Assembly: GCF_001746365.1 (NCBI RefSeq)
Contig: NZ_MJAJ01000019.1
Location: 1-64,000, forward strand
Length of the DNA stretch: 64,000 nt
Reading direction: 5' to 3'
Origin: Streptomyces sp. LUP30
Lineage (GTDB): Bacteria; Actinomycetota; Actinomycetes; Streptomycetales; Streptomycetaceae
Shown: one piece after another, positions 20,490 through 29,378 of the stretch
Position numbering within the stretch: position 1 is the stretch's first letter
Layout: every line of letters starts with the position of its first letter
The notes under the pieces: generated by a model
What the model saw: the letters and a program-made list of their open reading frames with translations, nothing else
What the model was told of the DNA's origin: nothing
Database searches by the model: none
Program-made: the position numbers and the translations under genes

Positions 20490-21020
20490 CGATCGCGGGA
20501 CGGTGAGCCGCCCCCGGTGGTCCGTTGGTCCGGTGGTCCGGTGGTCCGGTGGTCCGGTGGTCCGGTGGTCCGGTGGTCCGGTGGTCCGGTGGTCCGGTGG
20601 TCCGGTGGTCCGGTGGTCCGGTGGTCCGGTGGTCCGGTGAGCCGTGTCGGCAGTTCTGTGATCCGTATTCGGAAGTCCGGTGAGCTGTCGGTGGTTCGGT
20701 GGTCCGGCGTCTCTTGGCGACGGTGACTACGGGTACGGGCGGGGGCTCCCTGGGTGAGCGGGGCGGAATCGCCGCATCTCACAGCGCGCGCCTGGGGGTT
20801 GGTGGCAGTGGCAGTGCAGCGGGTAGTGGGCAGCGGGTCCCGGAGCCGGGCTGACGCAGGCCCCCAGCTCTCATGTGTGTGAGGGGAAAGCGGTTCCACG
20901 CCGTTACGGTGACGAGATGTCAAACGCCCCCATGGACGAATACGTGCCCCAGAGTCGGGTGGGCGAGCCGTGCAGCGAACCGCGTCGCCTGCGTGGGCAG
21001 GGCTGTGCGAGGCTCGTCCC
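20490..21020. other. Gene-free 530-base interval
   Basis: Contains the 8-bp minisatellite described separately and a GAAAGCGGTTCC palindrome near 20886. No coding frame is supported. Confidence 0.5.
20521..20640. repeat. 8-bp minisatellite TCCGGTGG, 15 units
   Basis: One variant unit TCCGTTGG (20521-20528) is followed by 13 perfect TCCGGTGG units and a last unit TCCGGTGA ending at 20640. Homogeneity implies recent expansion by slippage. It starts 31 bases after the DUF1697 stop codon, in non-coding DNA. Confidence 0.95.
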
Positions 21021-22061
21021 ATGCGCTACATCATCATCGGGGCAGGGGCGATCGGCGGAACGGTCGGCGGGCGGCTCGCGGAGTCCGGACAGGAGGTCGT
21101 GCTGGTCGCGCGCGGCGCGCACCGGACGGCGCTCGCTGAGGGCGGACTACGACTCAGGGTGCCGGAGGGTGAGCTGACGCACCGGCTGCCCGTGGTCGCC
21201 GGACCGGACGAACTCGGCACACTGCGAGCCGACGACGTCCTCGTCCTCGCCGTCAAGACCCAGGACAGCGAGGCGGCGCTCCAGGCCTGGGGGCCGGCCC
21301 CGGTCGCGGGCGGCGGCGCGGCGGCCGAACGACTGCCGCTGGTCTGCGCCCAGAACGGAGTGGAAAGCCCGCGGCTGGCCCTGCGCCGCTTCCGTCACGT
21401 CTACGCCGTCTGCGTCTGGCTGCCCTCGACCCACATGGAACCCGGCGTCGTCTCCGCCGCCGGCACCCCGCTCACCGGCATCCTTCACCTCGGCCGCTAC
21501 CCGCACGGCGCCGACGACACGGCTCGCCGCATCGCCGCCGACCTGGATCAGGCGCACTTCGAGGCGCCGGTCGTTCCGGACGTCGCACGCTGGCAGTACG
21601 CCAAGCTGCTGTCCAATCTCGGCAACGCGCTCGAAGCGGTGAGCGGACCGGTCGCCGACCCGTCCGCCGAGGCGCTGTTCGAGCGGATACGGGCGGAAGG
21701 CGCGGCCGTGCTCGACGCAGCCGGCATCGCGTACACAGGCGCGGAGGAACAGCGGGCGGCCCGCGGCGACAAGGTCACCCTCGTCCCCCTCGACGGCGCC
21801 CCGCGCGGCGGCGGCTCCTCCTGGCAGTCCCTCAGCCGGGGCGCGGGCAGCATCGAGGCCGACTATCTCAACGGCGAAATTGCGCTCCTCGGCCGCCTGC
21901 ACGGCGTGCCGACCCCGCTGAACGAATTGCTGCAACGGCTTGCGAACGACTTCGCGCGAGAGCGGAAGGCACCGGGATCCCTGCCGCTGCCCGAACTCAT
22001 CCGCTTGGCGGACGACGCCGCCGGGACGGTTCACGCCGACCGAGGGCGACCGTACGCATAA
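21021..22061 (+). CDS. Ketopantoate reductase-family (ApbA/PanE) oxidoreductase
   Basis: The 346-aa protein starts MRYIIIGAGAIGGTVGGRLA, an N-terminal Rossmann GxGxxG for NADP(H). VLAVKTQDSE and CAQNGVESP are typical of the family. The C-terminal helical domain has the conserved lysine in ARWQYAKLLSNLGNALEAV and the GSSWQSLSRGAGSIEADYLN stretch. It may supply pantoate for CoA or act on another 2-oxo acid; many actinobacteria carry several paralogues. No clear ribosome-binding site precedes the ATG, so a leaderless transcript is possible. Confidence 0.82.
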   Translation: MRYIIIGAGAIGGTVGGRLAESGQEVVLVARGAHRTALAEGGLRLRVPEGELTHRLPVVAGPDELGTLRADDVLVLAVKTQDSEAALQAWGPAPVAGGGAAAERLPLVCAQNGVESPRLALRRFRHVYAVCVWLPSTHMEPGVVSAAGTPLTGILHLGRYPHGADDTARRIAADLDQAHFEAPVVPDVARWQYAKLLSNLGNALEAVSGPVADPSAEALFERIRAEGAAVLDAAGIAYTGAEEQRAARGDKVTLVPLDGAPRGGGSSWQSLSRGAGSIEADYLNGEIALLGRLHGVPTPLNELLQRLANDFARERKAPGSLPLPELIRLADDAAGTVHADRGRPYA

Positions 22062-22647
22062 GCGTGTCGCCGATCGTGGAGGATGACGGCCGGTAATCGG
22101 CATCGGTTACGGGTAGCGCGTGGGTGGGCCGGCGGGCGGCGGACGGTAACCGGTTACGAGAGGTAGTGCGCAGTAAGCCGGTAGCAACAGGTTGCTGGGG
22201 GTCAGGAGCGCTGGGCGGCGGTAACCGGTTTCGGTCTGTTGCACGTTACTGCCGCTCCGGCCGACGACCAGTACTCGCGCACCCCCTCCGGCGACGAGCT
22301 CAGAACCAGGCCCGGCCCGGCCGGCCGTCGCCAGTCATCGGCTCATCGGGCGCTGATGCGAGCACAACGAACTGCAAAGCGCGGCGGCGGGTTACCGTTC
22401 GTTGCACGCGCCCCGCGTAGTCTGCCGCCCGCCGTCTTCCGCGGGCCAACCCCGGCGTCGGTACGCAGTCACCACGGTCCAGTGAGTCCGGATGGCGACC
22501 AGGTACCGGGTCTTGCGCCGCTCGACGTCTGACCCCGGCTCTCGTCATGCCTCGCCAGCCGCCAGCCGCCAGCCGCCAGCCGCCAGCCGCCAGGCGCATC
22601 CGCCCCGCGTCGGCAGCAGTCGCTGTGGCGCGTCCGCGGCGGTCAGG
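22062..22647. other. Gene-free interval with AACCGGTT palindromes
   Basis: No supported coding frame. It contains GTAACCGGTTAC (22146-22157, perfect palindrome), arms AGCAAC/GTTGCT (22183-22196), and GTAACCGGTTTC (22221-22232). A 7-bp tandem repeat lies near its right end. It separates the reductase from the 3' end of the convergent sulfur operon. Confidence 0.55.
22554..22595. repeat. 7-bp tandem repeat GCCAGCC, 5-6 units
   Basis: Five perfect GCCAGCC units (22554-22588) and a degenerate sixth, 53 bases beyond the end of the sirohydrochlorin chelatase gene. Confidence 0.9.
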
Positions 22648-23397
22648 TCAGGCTCCGACGGCCGCCAGCACGGGCGTTCGCGCCGAGTCGTAGCGTCGCA
22701 GGAGCACCTGGGCGACCTCCGGTGCCGGGCCGAGCACATCGGCCAGGACGTCCGCCTCGGCCGCGCCCCGAGCGATGCGGTCCGGCAGGAAGCCGGGCGC
22801 CAGGACGTACGGTGCGACGGCGATCCGGGAGCACCCCAGCGCCCGCAGTTCGCGGACCGCGTCCTCGGTGCGCGGAAGAGATGCGGAGGCGAACGCAGGC
22901 CGCACGGCACACCAACCGGTGCGCCGCCACTCCCGCGCGATTTCTGCGATCACTGCGATCGCCTCCGGGTCCGTGGACCCCGCCGAGGCCAGGACGACCC
23001 CGGTCGAGGACTTGTCGGCGGGCGTCAAACCCGCCTCGTACAACCGCCGTTCCAGGGCGGTGAGCAGGAGCGGGGACGGTCCGAGTACGTCGGCCTGTCG
23101 AATCCGCAGCTGCGACGGCGCGTCCCGCAGCACCGCCGGGATGTCCGCCTTCGCGTGGAAGGCGCGGGTCAGCAGCAACGGCAGAGCCACCACCTCGCGC
23201 ACGCCCTCCGCGGCGAGCGACTCCAGCACCCCGTGCACGGACGGGACGTTGAAATCCAAGAAACCGGTTTCTACTCGCAGTCCCGGCCGTAGCGACCGTA
23301 CGCCCCGCACGAGGGCGTCGACGGTCGCCGCATGCCGCGGATCGCGGCTGCCGTGGGCGATCACCACGAGGACGGGGAGAACCGGTTTCTTCGACAT
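22648..23397 (-). CDS. Sirohydrochlorin chelatase (CbiX/SirB family)
   Basis: The 249-aa protein begins VLVVIAHGSRDPRHAATVDA, with the metal-site histidine of CbiX-type chelatases, and repeats the fold in its second half (VVLASAGSTDPEAIAVIAEI, IAVAPYVLAPGFLPDRI). It inserts iron into sirohydrochlorin to form siroheme, the cofactor of the sulfite reductase encoded at the head of this operon. It starts 6 bases after the ABC permease stop. Two palindromes (AGAAACCGGTTTCT at 23269-23282 and GAACCGGTTTC near 23380) lie inside the gene and use uncommon codons such as AAA, GTT, GTA and TTG. Confidence 0.88.
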   Translation of the reverse strand: MSKKPVLPVLVVIAHGSRDPRHAATVDALVRGVRSLRPGLRVETGFLDFNVPSVHGVLESLAAEGVREVVALPLLLTRAFHAKADIPAVLRDAPSQLRIRQADVLGPSPLLLTALERRLYEAGLTPADKSSTGVVLASAGSTDPEAIAVIAEIAREWRRTGWCAVRPAFASASLPRTEDAVRELRALGCSRIAVAPYVLAPGFLPDRIARGAAEADVLADVLGPAPEVAQVLLRRYDSARTPVLAAVGA

Positions 23398-23403
23398 GAG
23401 GCT

Positions 23404-24306
23404 TCAGCTCTTCACCAGCAGACCGCGGCTGCGCAGCACCCATCGCTCCAGCGGGCTGAAGATCAGCAGGTCGATGGCGATGCCGACGAACAGGATGAGC
23501 AGGATCGCCTCGAACACCATCGACATGTCACTCGCGTTGCGTCCGTTCTCCAGCAACTGGCCGAGGCCCACGCCGAGATCGGGGAAGGATGCGATGATCT
23601 CCGCCGCCATCAGCGAACGCCAGGAGAACGCCCAGCCCTGTTTCAGACCTGCCACGTATCCAGGCAGCGCAGCCGGCAACGTGATGTAAACGGTTCCCCG
23701 CAGTCCCGTCGCGCCCATGGTGCGTCCGGCGCGCAGGAACAGCGGGGGGACCTGGTCGACGCCGGACACCAGCCCGTTGGCGATGGACGGCACGGCGCCG
23801 AGCAGGATCACTGCGTACATCATCGAGTTGTTCAGACCCAGCCACAGCACGGCCGGCGGCACCCATGCCACCGACGGCAGCGACTGCAGACCCGACAGGA
23901 TCGGCCCGATCGCGGCCCGTACGAACTTCACCCGCGCCACGAGGAGCCCCAGCGGGGTGCCGATCGCGAGGGCGAAGAGGAAGCCGAGCAGACCGCGCGA
24001 GACGCTGGTCCAGATGTAGCCGAGCAGCTCGCCCTGGAGCCAGGCGTCCCGCAGCGTGCCCCAGACGTCCAGCGGAGAGACCAGCTTCGTCGGGTCGTCG
24101 ACGACCTTGAAGGTGATCTGCCAGACGACCAGCAGCAGCGCGATCGCGATGATCGGCGGCAGGATCTTGTCGACGAACGTCCGCCGGAAGGGGATACGGC
24201 CGGTGGGCGTCACCACGTCCAGCGCGTCGAGACCCGCCTCCACACCGGCCAGCGCGGTGGAGGCCGGCTTCGTGGTCGCCGTCGTCTTCGTCTCAGTGCT
24301 GGCCAT
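23404..24306 (-). CDS. ABC transporter permease, sulfonate/taurine type (SsuC/TauC-like)
   Basis: The 300-aa membrane protein has about six helices, for example IIAIALLLVVWQITFKVV. It carries the SsuC/TauC-type loop YITLPAALPGYVAGLKQGW, the permease EAA-like docking segment. ATG 24306 overlaps the ATPase end by 14 bases. Position within a cysteine-biosynthesis operon supports import of organosulfonates as a sulfur source, although the family also includes nitrate and riboflavin-precursor transporters. Confidence 0.85.
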   Translation of the reverse strand: MASTETKTTATTKPASTALAGVEAGLDALDVVTPTGRIPFRRTFVDKILPPIIAIALLLVVWQITFKVVDDPTKLVSPLDVWGTLRDAWLQGELLGYIWTSVSRGLLGFLFALAIGTPLGLLVARVKFVRAAIGPILSGLQSLPSVAWVPPAVLWLGLNNSMMYAVILLGAVPSIANGLVSGVDQVPPLFLRAGRTMGATGLRGTVYITLPAALPGYVAGLKQGWAFSWRSLMAAEIIASFPDLGVGLGQLLENGRNASDMSMVFEAILLILFVGIAIDLLIFSPLERWVLRSRGLLVKS

Positions 24307-25081
24307 GACGGCGGATCTCCCCACGCAGGACTTCGGTGATCTCGATGGACAGTTCCGCCACGGGGGCGTCCTCGATCCGGCGGGGCTGTGGGATGTCGAC
24401 CGTCCACTCGCGCGCCACCCGCCCCGGCCGGGAGGACAGCAGGACGACGCGCTGCGCGAGCCGCACCGCCTCGCGGACGTTGTGGGTGACGAAGAGGACG
24501 GACAGTCCCGTCTCCTCCCAGATCCGGGTCAGCTCGTCGTGCAGCACATCCCGTGTGATGGCGTCCAGCGCCGCGAACGGCTCGTCCATCAGCAGCAGTT
24601 GGCTTTCCTGCGCCAGCGCGCGGGCCATCGCCACGCGCTGTCGCATGCCGCCGGAAAGCTCGTGAACACGCTTACCGTACGCGCCCTTCAAGCGGACCAG
24701 TTCAAGCAGTTCCTCGGCCTTGCCGCGCCGGTCGGGCTTCGCCACCCCCCTCAGCTTCAAGGCGAGTTCGATGTTCTTGCCGGCGGTCAGCCACGGGAAG
24801 AGGGCGTGTTCCTGGAACATCAGCGCCGCGCGGCCGTCCGTGGTGATGGTTCCGGTGGTGGGCTGGTCGAGCCCCGCCACCAGGTTCAGCAGCGTGGACT
24901 TCCCGCAGCCCGAGGCCCCCAGGAGGGTGACGAACTCGCCCGGAGCGACATCGAGGGTGATGTCGTCCAGGACGAGCTGCTGCCCGCCCGGTCCTGCGAA
25001 GGACTTCGAGACGTGCTCGAGGCGTGCCGCGTACTCCACCGATTCAGCGGTCTCGGCGGCCTTGGCAAGGGTCGTGGCCAT
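24293..25081 (-). CDS. ABC transporter ATPase, sulfonate/taurine type (SsuB/TauB-like)
   Basis: The 262-aa nucleotide-binding subunit has Walker A GASGCGKST, a Q-loop in ALMFQEHALFPW, signature LSGGMRQRVAMARAL, Walker B LLLMDEPFAALD and a switch histidine in LFVTHNVREA. An upstream ATG (25105) is in frame, but AGGAGGTG lies 7 bases before ATG 25081, which decides the start. Confidence 0.92.
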   Translation of the reverse strand: MATTLAKAAETAESVEYAARLEHVSKSFAGPGGQQLVLDDITLDVAPGEFVTLLGASGCGKSTLLNLVAGLDQPTTGTITTDGRAALMFQEHALFPWLTAGKNIELALKLRGVAKPDRRGKAEELLELVRLKGAYGKRVHELSGGMRQRVAMARALAQESQLLLMDEPFAALDAITRDVLHDELTRIWEETGLSVLFVTHNVREAVRLAQRVVLLSSRPGRVAREWTVDIPQPRRIEDAPVAELSIEITEVLRGEIRRHGQH

Positions 25082-25114
25082 GGTCGTCACCTCCTGGGAA
25101 CTCATCGGATTCGA

Positions 25115-26227
25115 TCAGCTGGCGCCGAGACCGGCGTCATCGACCGTGGACTCGCCCTCGGCCTTGAGGACCTTGTTCAGGATCGACAGGTCGTAGATGC
25201 CCTTGAGGTCGGGCTTCTTCAGCAGGCCCGCCTTGACCGCGTGCTCCGCCTCGGTGTTGAGCGTGGAGGCCAGCGGGTCGTCGATGAACTGGATCGACGT
25301 CCACGCCGGGTCCAGGACGTTCGTCGGCAGTGCCTTGCCGGAGTCGGCCTCCAGCTGCTTGTTCGCGGAGATCTTCGCCTTCGCCGGGTTGGCGTTGATC
25401 CACTTGTTGGTCTCGACCGAGCCCTTCAGCACGGCCTCGACGACCTTCGGATGCGCCGTGAGGAACTTCTGCGACACGATGATGTTCGTGATCACGAACT
25501 TCTTGTCGGGCCACAGTGACGCCTCGTCGAGAAGCACCTTGCCACCCTCGGCGATCAGCTTCGACGCGGTCGGCTCCGGCACCCAGGCGCCGTCGATCGA
25601 GCCGGACTTGAAGGCGTCGGGCGTCACCTTGTTGTCGCTGCGGACGACCGTGACGTCGCCCTTGCCGCTCTGCGCGTCGACCTTCCAGCCCTGCTCCGAG
25701 ATCCAGTTCAGAAACGCGACGTCCTGCGTGTTTCCGAGCTGGGGCGTGGCGATCTTCTTGCCCTTGACGTCCTTGACGGACTTGATCTTGTCCGAATTGA
25801 CGACGAGCTTCACACCGCCGGACGCCGAGCCGCCGATGATGCGCAGGCTCTTGCCGCCGGACTTGGTGTATCCGTTGATCGCCGGGGAGGGGCCGATCCA
25901 GCCGATGTCGATCGAACCGGCGTTGAGCGCCTCGATCTCGGAGGGACCCGCGTTGAAGGTCGCGTACGAGGCCTTGGTCGCGCCCAGCGCCTTCTGGAAG
26001 ATGCCCTGGTCACGGCCGACCAGCGCGGTCCCGTGAGTGAGGTTGCCGAAGTAGCCGATCTTGACGGTGTCGAGCCCGTCGATCTTCTTCGCTCCGGCGG
26101 CGACCTTCTCGTTGGTGTTGGCTTCCTTGGCGTCGGATCCGTAGCCGCACGCGGCAAGGGTGAGCAGGGGAAGGGCGGCTGCGGCCGCGACGACGCGGCG
26201 AAGAGAAGCAGAGCGGTTGGCAGGCAC
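25115..26227 (-). CDS. Sulfonate-type ABC transporter substrate-binding lipoprotein (SsuA-like)
   Basis: GTG 26227 (VPANRSASLRRVV) follows GAGAGG and leads straight into a lipoprotein signal ending LLTLAAC; an upstream ATG at 26260 would add an unlikely extension. The mature part is of the NMT1/SsuA type: TVKIGYFGNLTHGTALV, NAGSIDIGWIGPSPAINGY and IKSVKDVKGKKIATPQLG. It is about 370 aa, the usual length. A 274-base gap separates it from cysN, so it may have an additional promoter. Confidence 0.88.
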   Translation of the reverse strand: MPANRSASLRRVVAAAAALPLLTLAACGYGSDAKEANTNEKVAAGAKKIDGLDTVKIGYFGNLTHGTALVGRDQGIFQKALGATKASYATFNAGPSEIEALNAGSIDIGWIGPSPAINGYTKSGGKSLRIIGGSASGGVKLVVNSDKIKSVKDVKGKKIATPQLGNTQDVAFLNWISEQGWKVDAQSGKGDVTVVRSDNKVTPDAFKSGSIDGAWVPEPTASKLIAEGGKVLLDEASLWPDKKFVITNIIVSQKFLTAHPKVVEAVLKGSVETNKWINANPAKAKISANKQLEADSGKALPTNVLDPAWTSIQFIDDPLASTLNTEAEHAVKAGLLKKPDLKGIYDLSILNKVLKAEGESTVDDAGLGAS

Positions 26228-26501
26228 GGGAGGGGTTCCTCTCGTTGGCCCGGCGGTCACGATCTTTCAGGTCGTGGCCGGGAAATCGGCAATGGGTCTT
26301 CGTCGCTTCCGGGGTGGGGGTCCCCCGGCCGGCGAGCGAAGTCGAGCATCTGGGGCAAGGTGGGGGGACGGGGCGCGCAGGCAGTGCGCGTACGTCAGAG
26401 CGCACATCGGCCCACTCCGCCCTGCCCGCTCCCGAGGGCGCCGCTGCCGACACGGCCGCCCTCCTTCGCGAACGTCGAGTAGAAATCGGTTGAGTTCATG
26501 T
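26228..26501 (-). other. Gap between cysN and the transporter genes
   Basis: Contains GGGGGTCCCCC (26316-26326) within a text that is a common Streptomyces intergenic repeat, a GAAATCGGTTGA palindrome (26482), and GTCGTGGCC-type short hairpins. Could hold a processing site or secondary promoter for the sulfonate transporter. Confidence 0.35.
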
Positions 26502-27836
26502 TCAGAAATCCCATCCGTCTTCCTCGGACGGGTCCTTGACCGGTTCCGGCGCGGCGAACGACTCGCCGACCATGCCCGCGGTGAGCGTGGTGCCGTCGGA
26601 CGGGTCGATCAGGATGAACGAGCCCGTGCGGCGGGAGTCGGCGTAGGAGTCCACCGGGAGGGGCTCCGCGGTACGGATCTTCACCCGGCCGATGTCGTTG
26701 GCGACGAGTTGTCCCGGGTGCGGGTGCAGGGACAGATCGTCGAGCGTGAGACGGGACGGGATGTCCTTGACGATCGCCTTGACCGTGCGGGTGCCGTGCT
26801 TGATCAGCACGCGGTGCCCGACCGTCAGCGGCTGGTCGGCGACGTGGCACACGGTCGCCTCGACGTCCTGCGTGGTGGCCGGTGCGTCCTTGGTGGGCAC
26901 GATCAGGTCGCCGCGCGAGACGTCGATGTCGTCCGCGAGGAGCACGGTCACCGACTGGGTCGTCCACGCGGCGTCGACGGGCTCGCCCAGCAGGTCGATG
27001 CCGGAGATCGTCGACGTACGGCCGGACGGCAGCACGGTGACCGGCTCGCCCACCCGGAACGTGCCCGCGGCGATCTGACCGGCGTATCCCCGGTAGTCCG
27101 GGTGCTCGGCGGTCTGCGGCCGGATCACGTACTGCACGGGAAGGCGGGCGTGGCAGTGCGCCAGATCATGGCTTACCGGAACCGTTTCCAGGTGTTCCAG
27201 GAAGGTCGGTCCGCCGTACCAGTCCATGTTCGCCGACGGATCCACCACGTTGTCCCCGGCGAGCGCCGAGATCGGGATGGCGGTGACCTCGGGAACGCCC
27301 AGTTCGCTCGCGTACGCCGTGAACTCCTCGGCAATCGCTGCGAAAACGGATTCGCGGTACTCGACCAGGTCCATCTTGTTGACGGCGAGGACCACGTGCG
27401 GGACGCGGAGCAGGGCCGCGATGGCCGCGTGCCGACGCGTCTGTTCCACGACGCCGTTGCGGGCGTCGACCAGGACCACCGTGAGCTCGGCCGTGGAGGC
27501 GCCCGTCACCATGTTGCGGGTGTACTGCACATGGCCGGGCGTGTCGGCGAGGATGAACCGGCGCCGCGGAGTGGCGAAGTAGCGGTAGGCCACGTCGATG
27601 GTGATGCCCTGTTCGCGCTCGGCGCGCAGACCGTCGGTGAGGAGCGCCAGGTCGGGGGCGTCCTGGCCGCGGCCGGCCGAGGCCCGCTCCACGGCCTCGA
27701 GCTGGTCGGTGAGGATCGACTTGGAGTCGTGCAGCAGCCGGCCCACCAGGGTGGACTTGCCGTCGTCGACGGAACCGGCGGTGGCGAACCGCAGCAGGGT
27801 CGTTTCCGAGAGTGTCTCGGCGGTGATGGTGCTCAT
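26502..27836 (-). CDS. cysN: Sulfate adenylyltransferase subunit 1 (GTPase) CysN
   Basis: Translation-factor-like GTPase that drives ATP sulfurylase. G1 is ATAGSVDDGKST, DTPGHVQYTRNM the G3 box and NKMDLVEYRE the G4 box. EF-Tu-like beta barrels follow (VQYVIRPQTAEHPDYRGYAG). It has 444 aa from ATG 27836, two bases after the cysD stop; the open frame upstream lies inside cysD. The product is subunit 1 only, without a fused APS kinase, which is supplied separately by cysC. Confidence 0.95.
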   Translation of the reverse strand: MSTITAETLSETTLLRFATAGSVDDGKSTLVGRLLHDSKSILTDQLEAVERASAGRGQDAPDLALLTDGLRAEREQGITIDVAYRYFATPRRRFILADTPGHVQYTRNMVTGASTAELTVVLVDARNGVVEQTRRHAAIAALLRVPHVVLAVNKMDLVEYRESVFAAIAEEFTAYASELGVPEVTAIPISALAGDNVVDPSANMDWYGGPTFLEHLETVPVSHDLAHCHARLPVQYVIRPQTAEHPDYRGYAGQIAAGTFRVGEPVTVLPSGRTSTISGIDLLGEPVDAAWTTQSVTVLLADDIDVSRGDLIVPTKDAPATTQDVEATVCHVADQPLTVGHRVLIKHGTRTVKAIVKDIPSRLTLDDLSLHPHPGQLVANDIGRVKIRTAEPLPVDSYADSRRTGSFILIDPSDGTTLTAGMVGESFAAPEPVKDPSEEDGWDF

Positions 27837-27838
27837 GC

Positions 27839-28777
27839 TTAGAAGTACCCCTCGCGCTTGCGGTCTTCCATCGCGGCTTCGGAGAGCTTGTCGTCGGCGC
27901 GCGTCGCGCCGCGCTCGGTCAGCCGGGAAGCGGCGATCTCGGCGATGACGTCGTCCAGCGTCACGGCGTCGGAGTCGACGGCGCCGGTGCACGACATGTC
28001 GCCGACGGTCCGGTACCTTACGAGACGCTTTTCGACCGTTTCACCGTTCTTCGGGCCGCCCCACTGACCGGCGGTCAGCCACATGCCACCGCGTTGGAAC
28101 ACGTCACGCTCGTGCGCGAAGTAGATCTGGGGGAGCTCGATGCCCTCGCGGGCGATGTACTGCCAGACGTCCAGCTCGGTCCAGTTGGAGAGCGGGAACA
28201 CGCGGACGTGCTCGCCGGGCGCGTGCCGGCCGTTGTACAGGTTCCACAGCTCGGGCCGCTGCCGGCGCGGATCCCACTGCGAGAACTCGTCCCGCAGGGA
28301 GAACACGCGCTCCTTGGCGCGGGCCTTCTCCTCGTCACGACGTCCGCCGCCGAAGACCGCGTCGAACTTCTCCGACTGGATCTTCTCCGTCAGCGGAAGC
28401 GTCTGCAACGGGTTACGCGTCCCGTCCGGACGTTCCTTGAGCGCGCCGCGGTCGATGTAGTCCTGAACGGAGGCCACGTGCAACCGCAGACCGTGCTCGG
28501 CCACCACACGGTCGCGGTACTCCAGCACCTCGGGGAAGTTGTGCCCGGTGTCGACGTGCAGCAGCGAGAACGGGACCGTGGCCGGCGCGAACGCCTTGAG
28601 CGCGAGATGCAGCATGACGATGGAGTCCTTGCCGCCGGAGAACAGGATCACCGGCCGCTCGAACTCGCCCGCCACCTCGCGGAAGATGTGCACCGCCTCG
28701 GACTCCAGCGAGTCCAGGTGGCTCAGGGCGTACGGGCTGACCGTGCCCTCCTCGGTCTGGGCGACGGTCGTCGTCAT
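27839..28777 (-). CDS. cysD: Sulfate adenylyltransferase subunit 2 CysD
   Basis: The 312-aa PP-loop enzyme makes APS from ATP and sulfate. Key text: RPVILFSGGKDSIVMLHLAL (PP-loop SGGKDS), HVDTGHNFPEVLEYRD, and the C-terminal RKREGYF that ends nearly all CysD proteins. It begins in a 4-base overlap with cysC. Confidence 0.96.
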   Translation of the reverse strand: MTTTVAQTEEGTVSPYALSHLDSLESEAVHIFREVAGEFERPVILFSGGKDSIVMLHLALKAFAPATVPFSLLHVDTGHNFPEVLEYRDRVVAEHGLRLHVASVQDYIDRGALKERPDGTRNPLQTLPLTEKIQSEKFDAVFGGGRRDEEKARAKERVFSLRDEFSQWDPRRQRPELWNLYNGRHAPGEHVRVFPLSNWTELDVWQYIAREGIELPQIYFAHERDVFQRGGMWLTAGQWGGPKNGETVEKRLVRYRTVGDMSCTGAVDSDAVTLDDVIAEIAASRLTERGATRADDKLSEAAMEDRKREGYF

Positions 28778-29310
28778 GCCAGTCCCCTCTCGCTGAGCAG
28801 GGCGTACACCGACGCCGCTGACTCCTGCACGGTCTGCTCCTGGGAGTCGATCCGCAGGTCGGGCGTCTCGGGCGCCTCGTACGGGTCGTCGACGCCGGTG
28901 AGGCCGCTGAGCTCGCCTGCCGCCTGCTTGGCGTACAGGCCCTTCACGTCACGCACCGAGCACACCTCGACGGGGGTGGCCACATGCACCTCCAGGTAAG
29001 CGGTGCCACTCTCCTGGTGACGCTTGCGCACCGCCTCGCGACTGTCGGCGTAGGGGGCGATCACCGGCACAAGCGTTTTCACGCCGTTGCGGGCGAGCAG
29101 CTCGGCCAGGAAACCGATGCGCTGCACGTTGACGTGCCGGTCCTCGCGGCTGAAACCGAGGCCCGCGGAGATGAACTCGCGGATCTCGTCGCCGTCGAGC
29201 ACCTCGACGAGGTGGCCCTCCTCGCGCAGCCGGCCGGCCAGCTCGAACGCGATGGTGGTCTTGCCGGCGCTCGGCAGACCCGTGAGCCAGACGGTGGCTC
29301 CGGTCGTCAC
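28774..29310 (-). CDS. cysC: Adenylylsulfate kinase CysC
   Basis: APS kinase of 178 aa with P-loop GLPSAGKTT (residues 11-19), VLDGDEIREFISAGLGFSRE and DVKGLYAKQAAGE. GTG 29310, giving (V/M)TTGATVWLTG, follows GGGAG at 6-base spacing; an in-frame ATG at 29373 would add 21 residues rich in Pro/Ser/Thr and is less likely. The kinase makes PAPS while the cysH product looks like an APS reductase, so CysC probably serves sulfation or balances the APS pool. A GAAAACGCTTGT element at 29069 is spelled with the rare codons AAA and CTT. Confidence 0.93.
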   Translation of the reverse strand: MTTGATVWLTGLPSAGKTTIAFELAGRLREEGHLVEVLDGDEIREFISAGLGFSREDRHVNVQRIGFLAELLARNGVKTLVPVIAPYADSREAVRKRHQESGTAYLEVHVATPVEVCSVRDVKGLYAKQAAGELSGLTGVDDPYEAPETPDLRIDSQEQTVQESAASVYALLSERGLA

Positions 29311-29378
29311 GTGGTTCTCCCGGTTCGTAGAAGTGGGGGTGGGTTCGGGGGCGTTCGGGGAGTCGGCGCTCATGGCGG

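Noticed and set aside
20521..20640. Possible CRISPR-like repeat array
   Set aside because: The units are 8 bp with no spacers; it is a tandem minisatellite. No cas genes are in the window.
29310..29373. Longer start for cysC at ATG 29373
   Set aside because: The extension is Ser/Pro/Thr-rich and unlike APS kinases, while GTG 29310 has a well-placed GGGAG.
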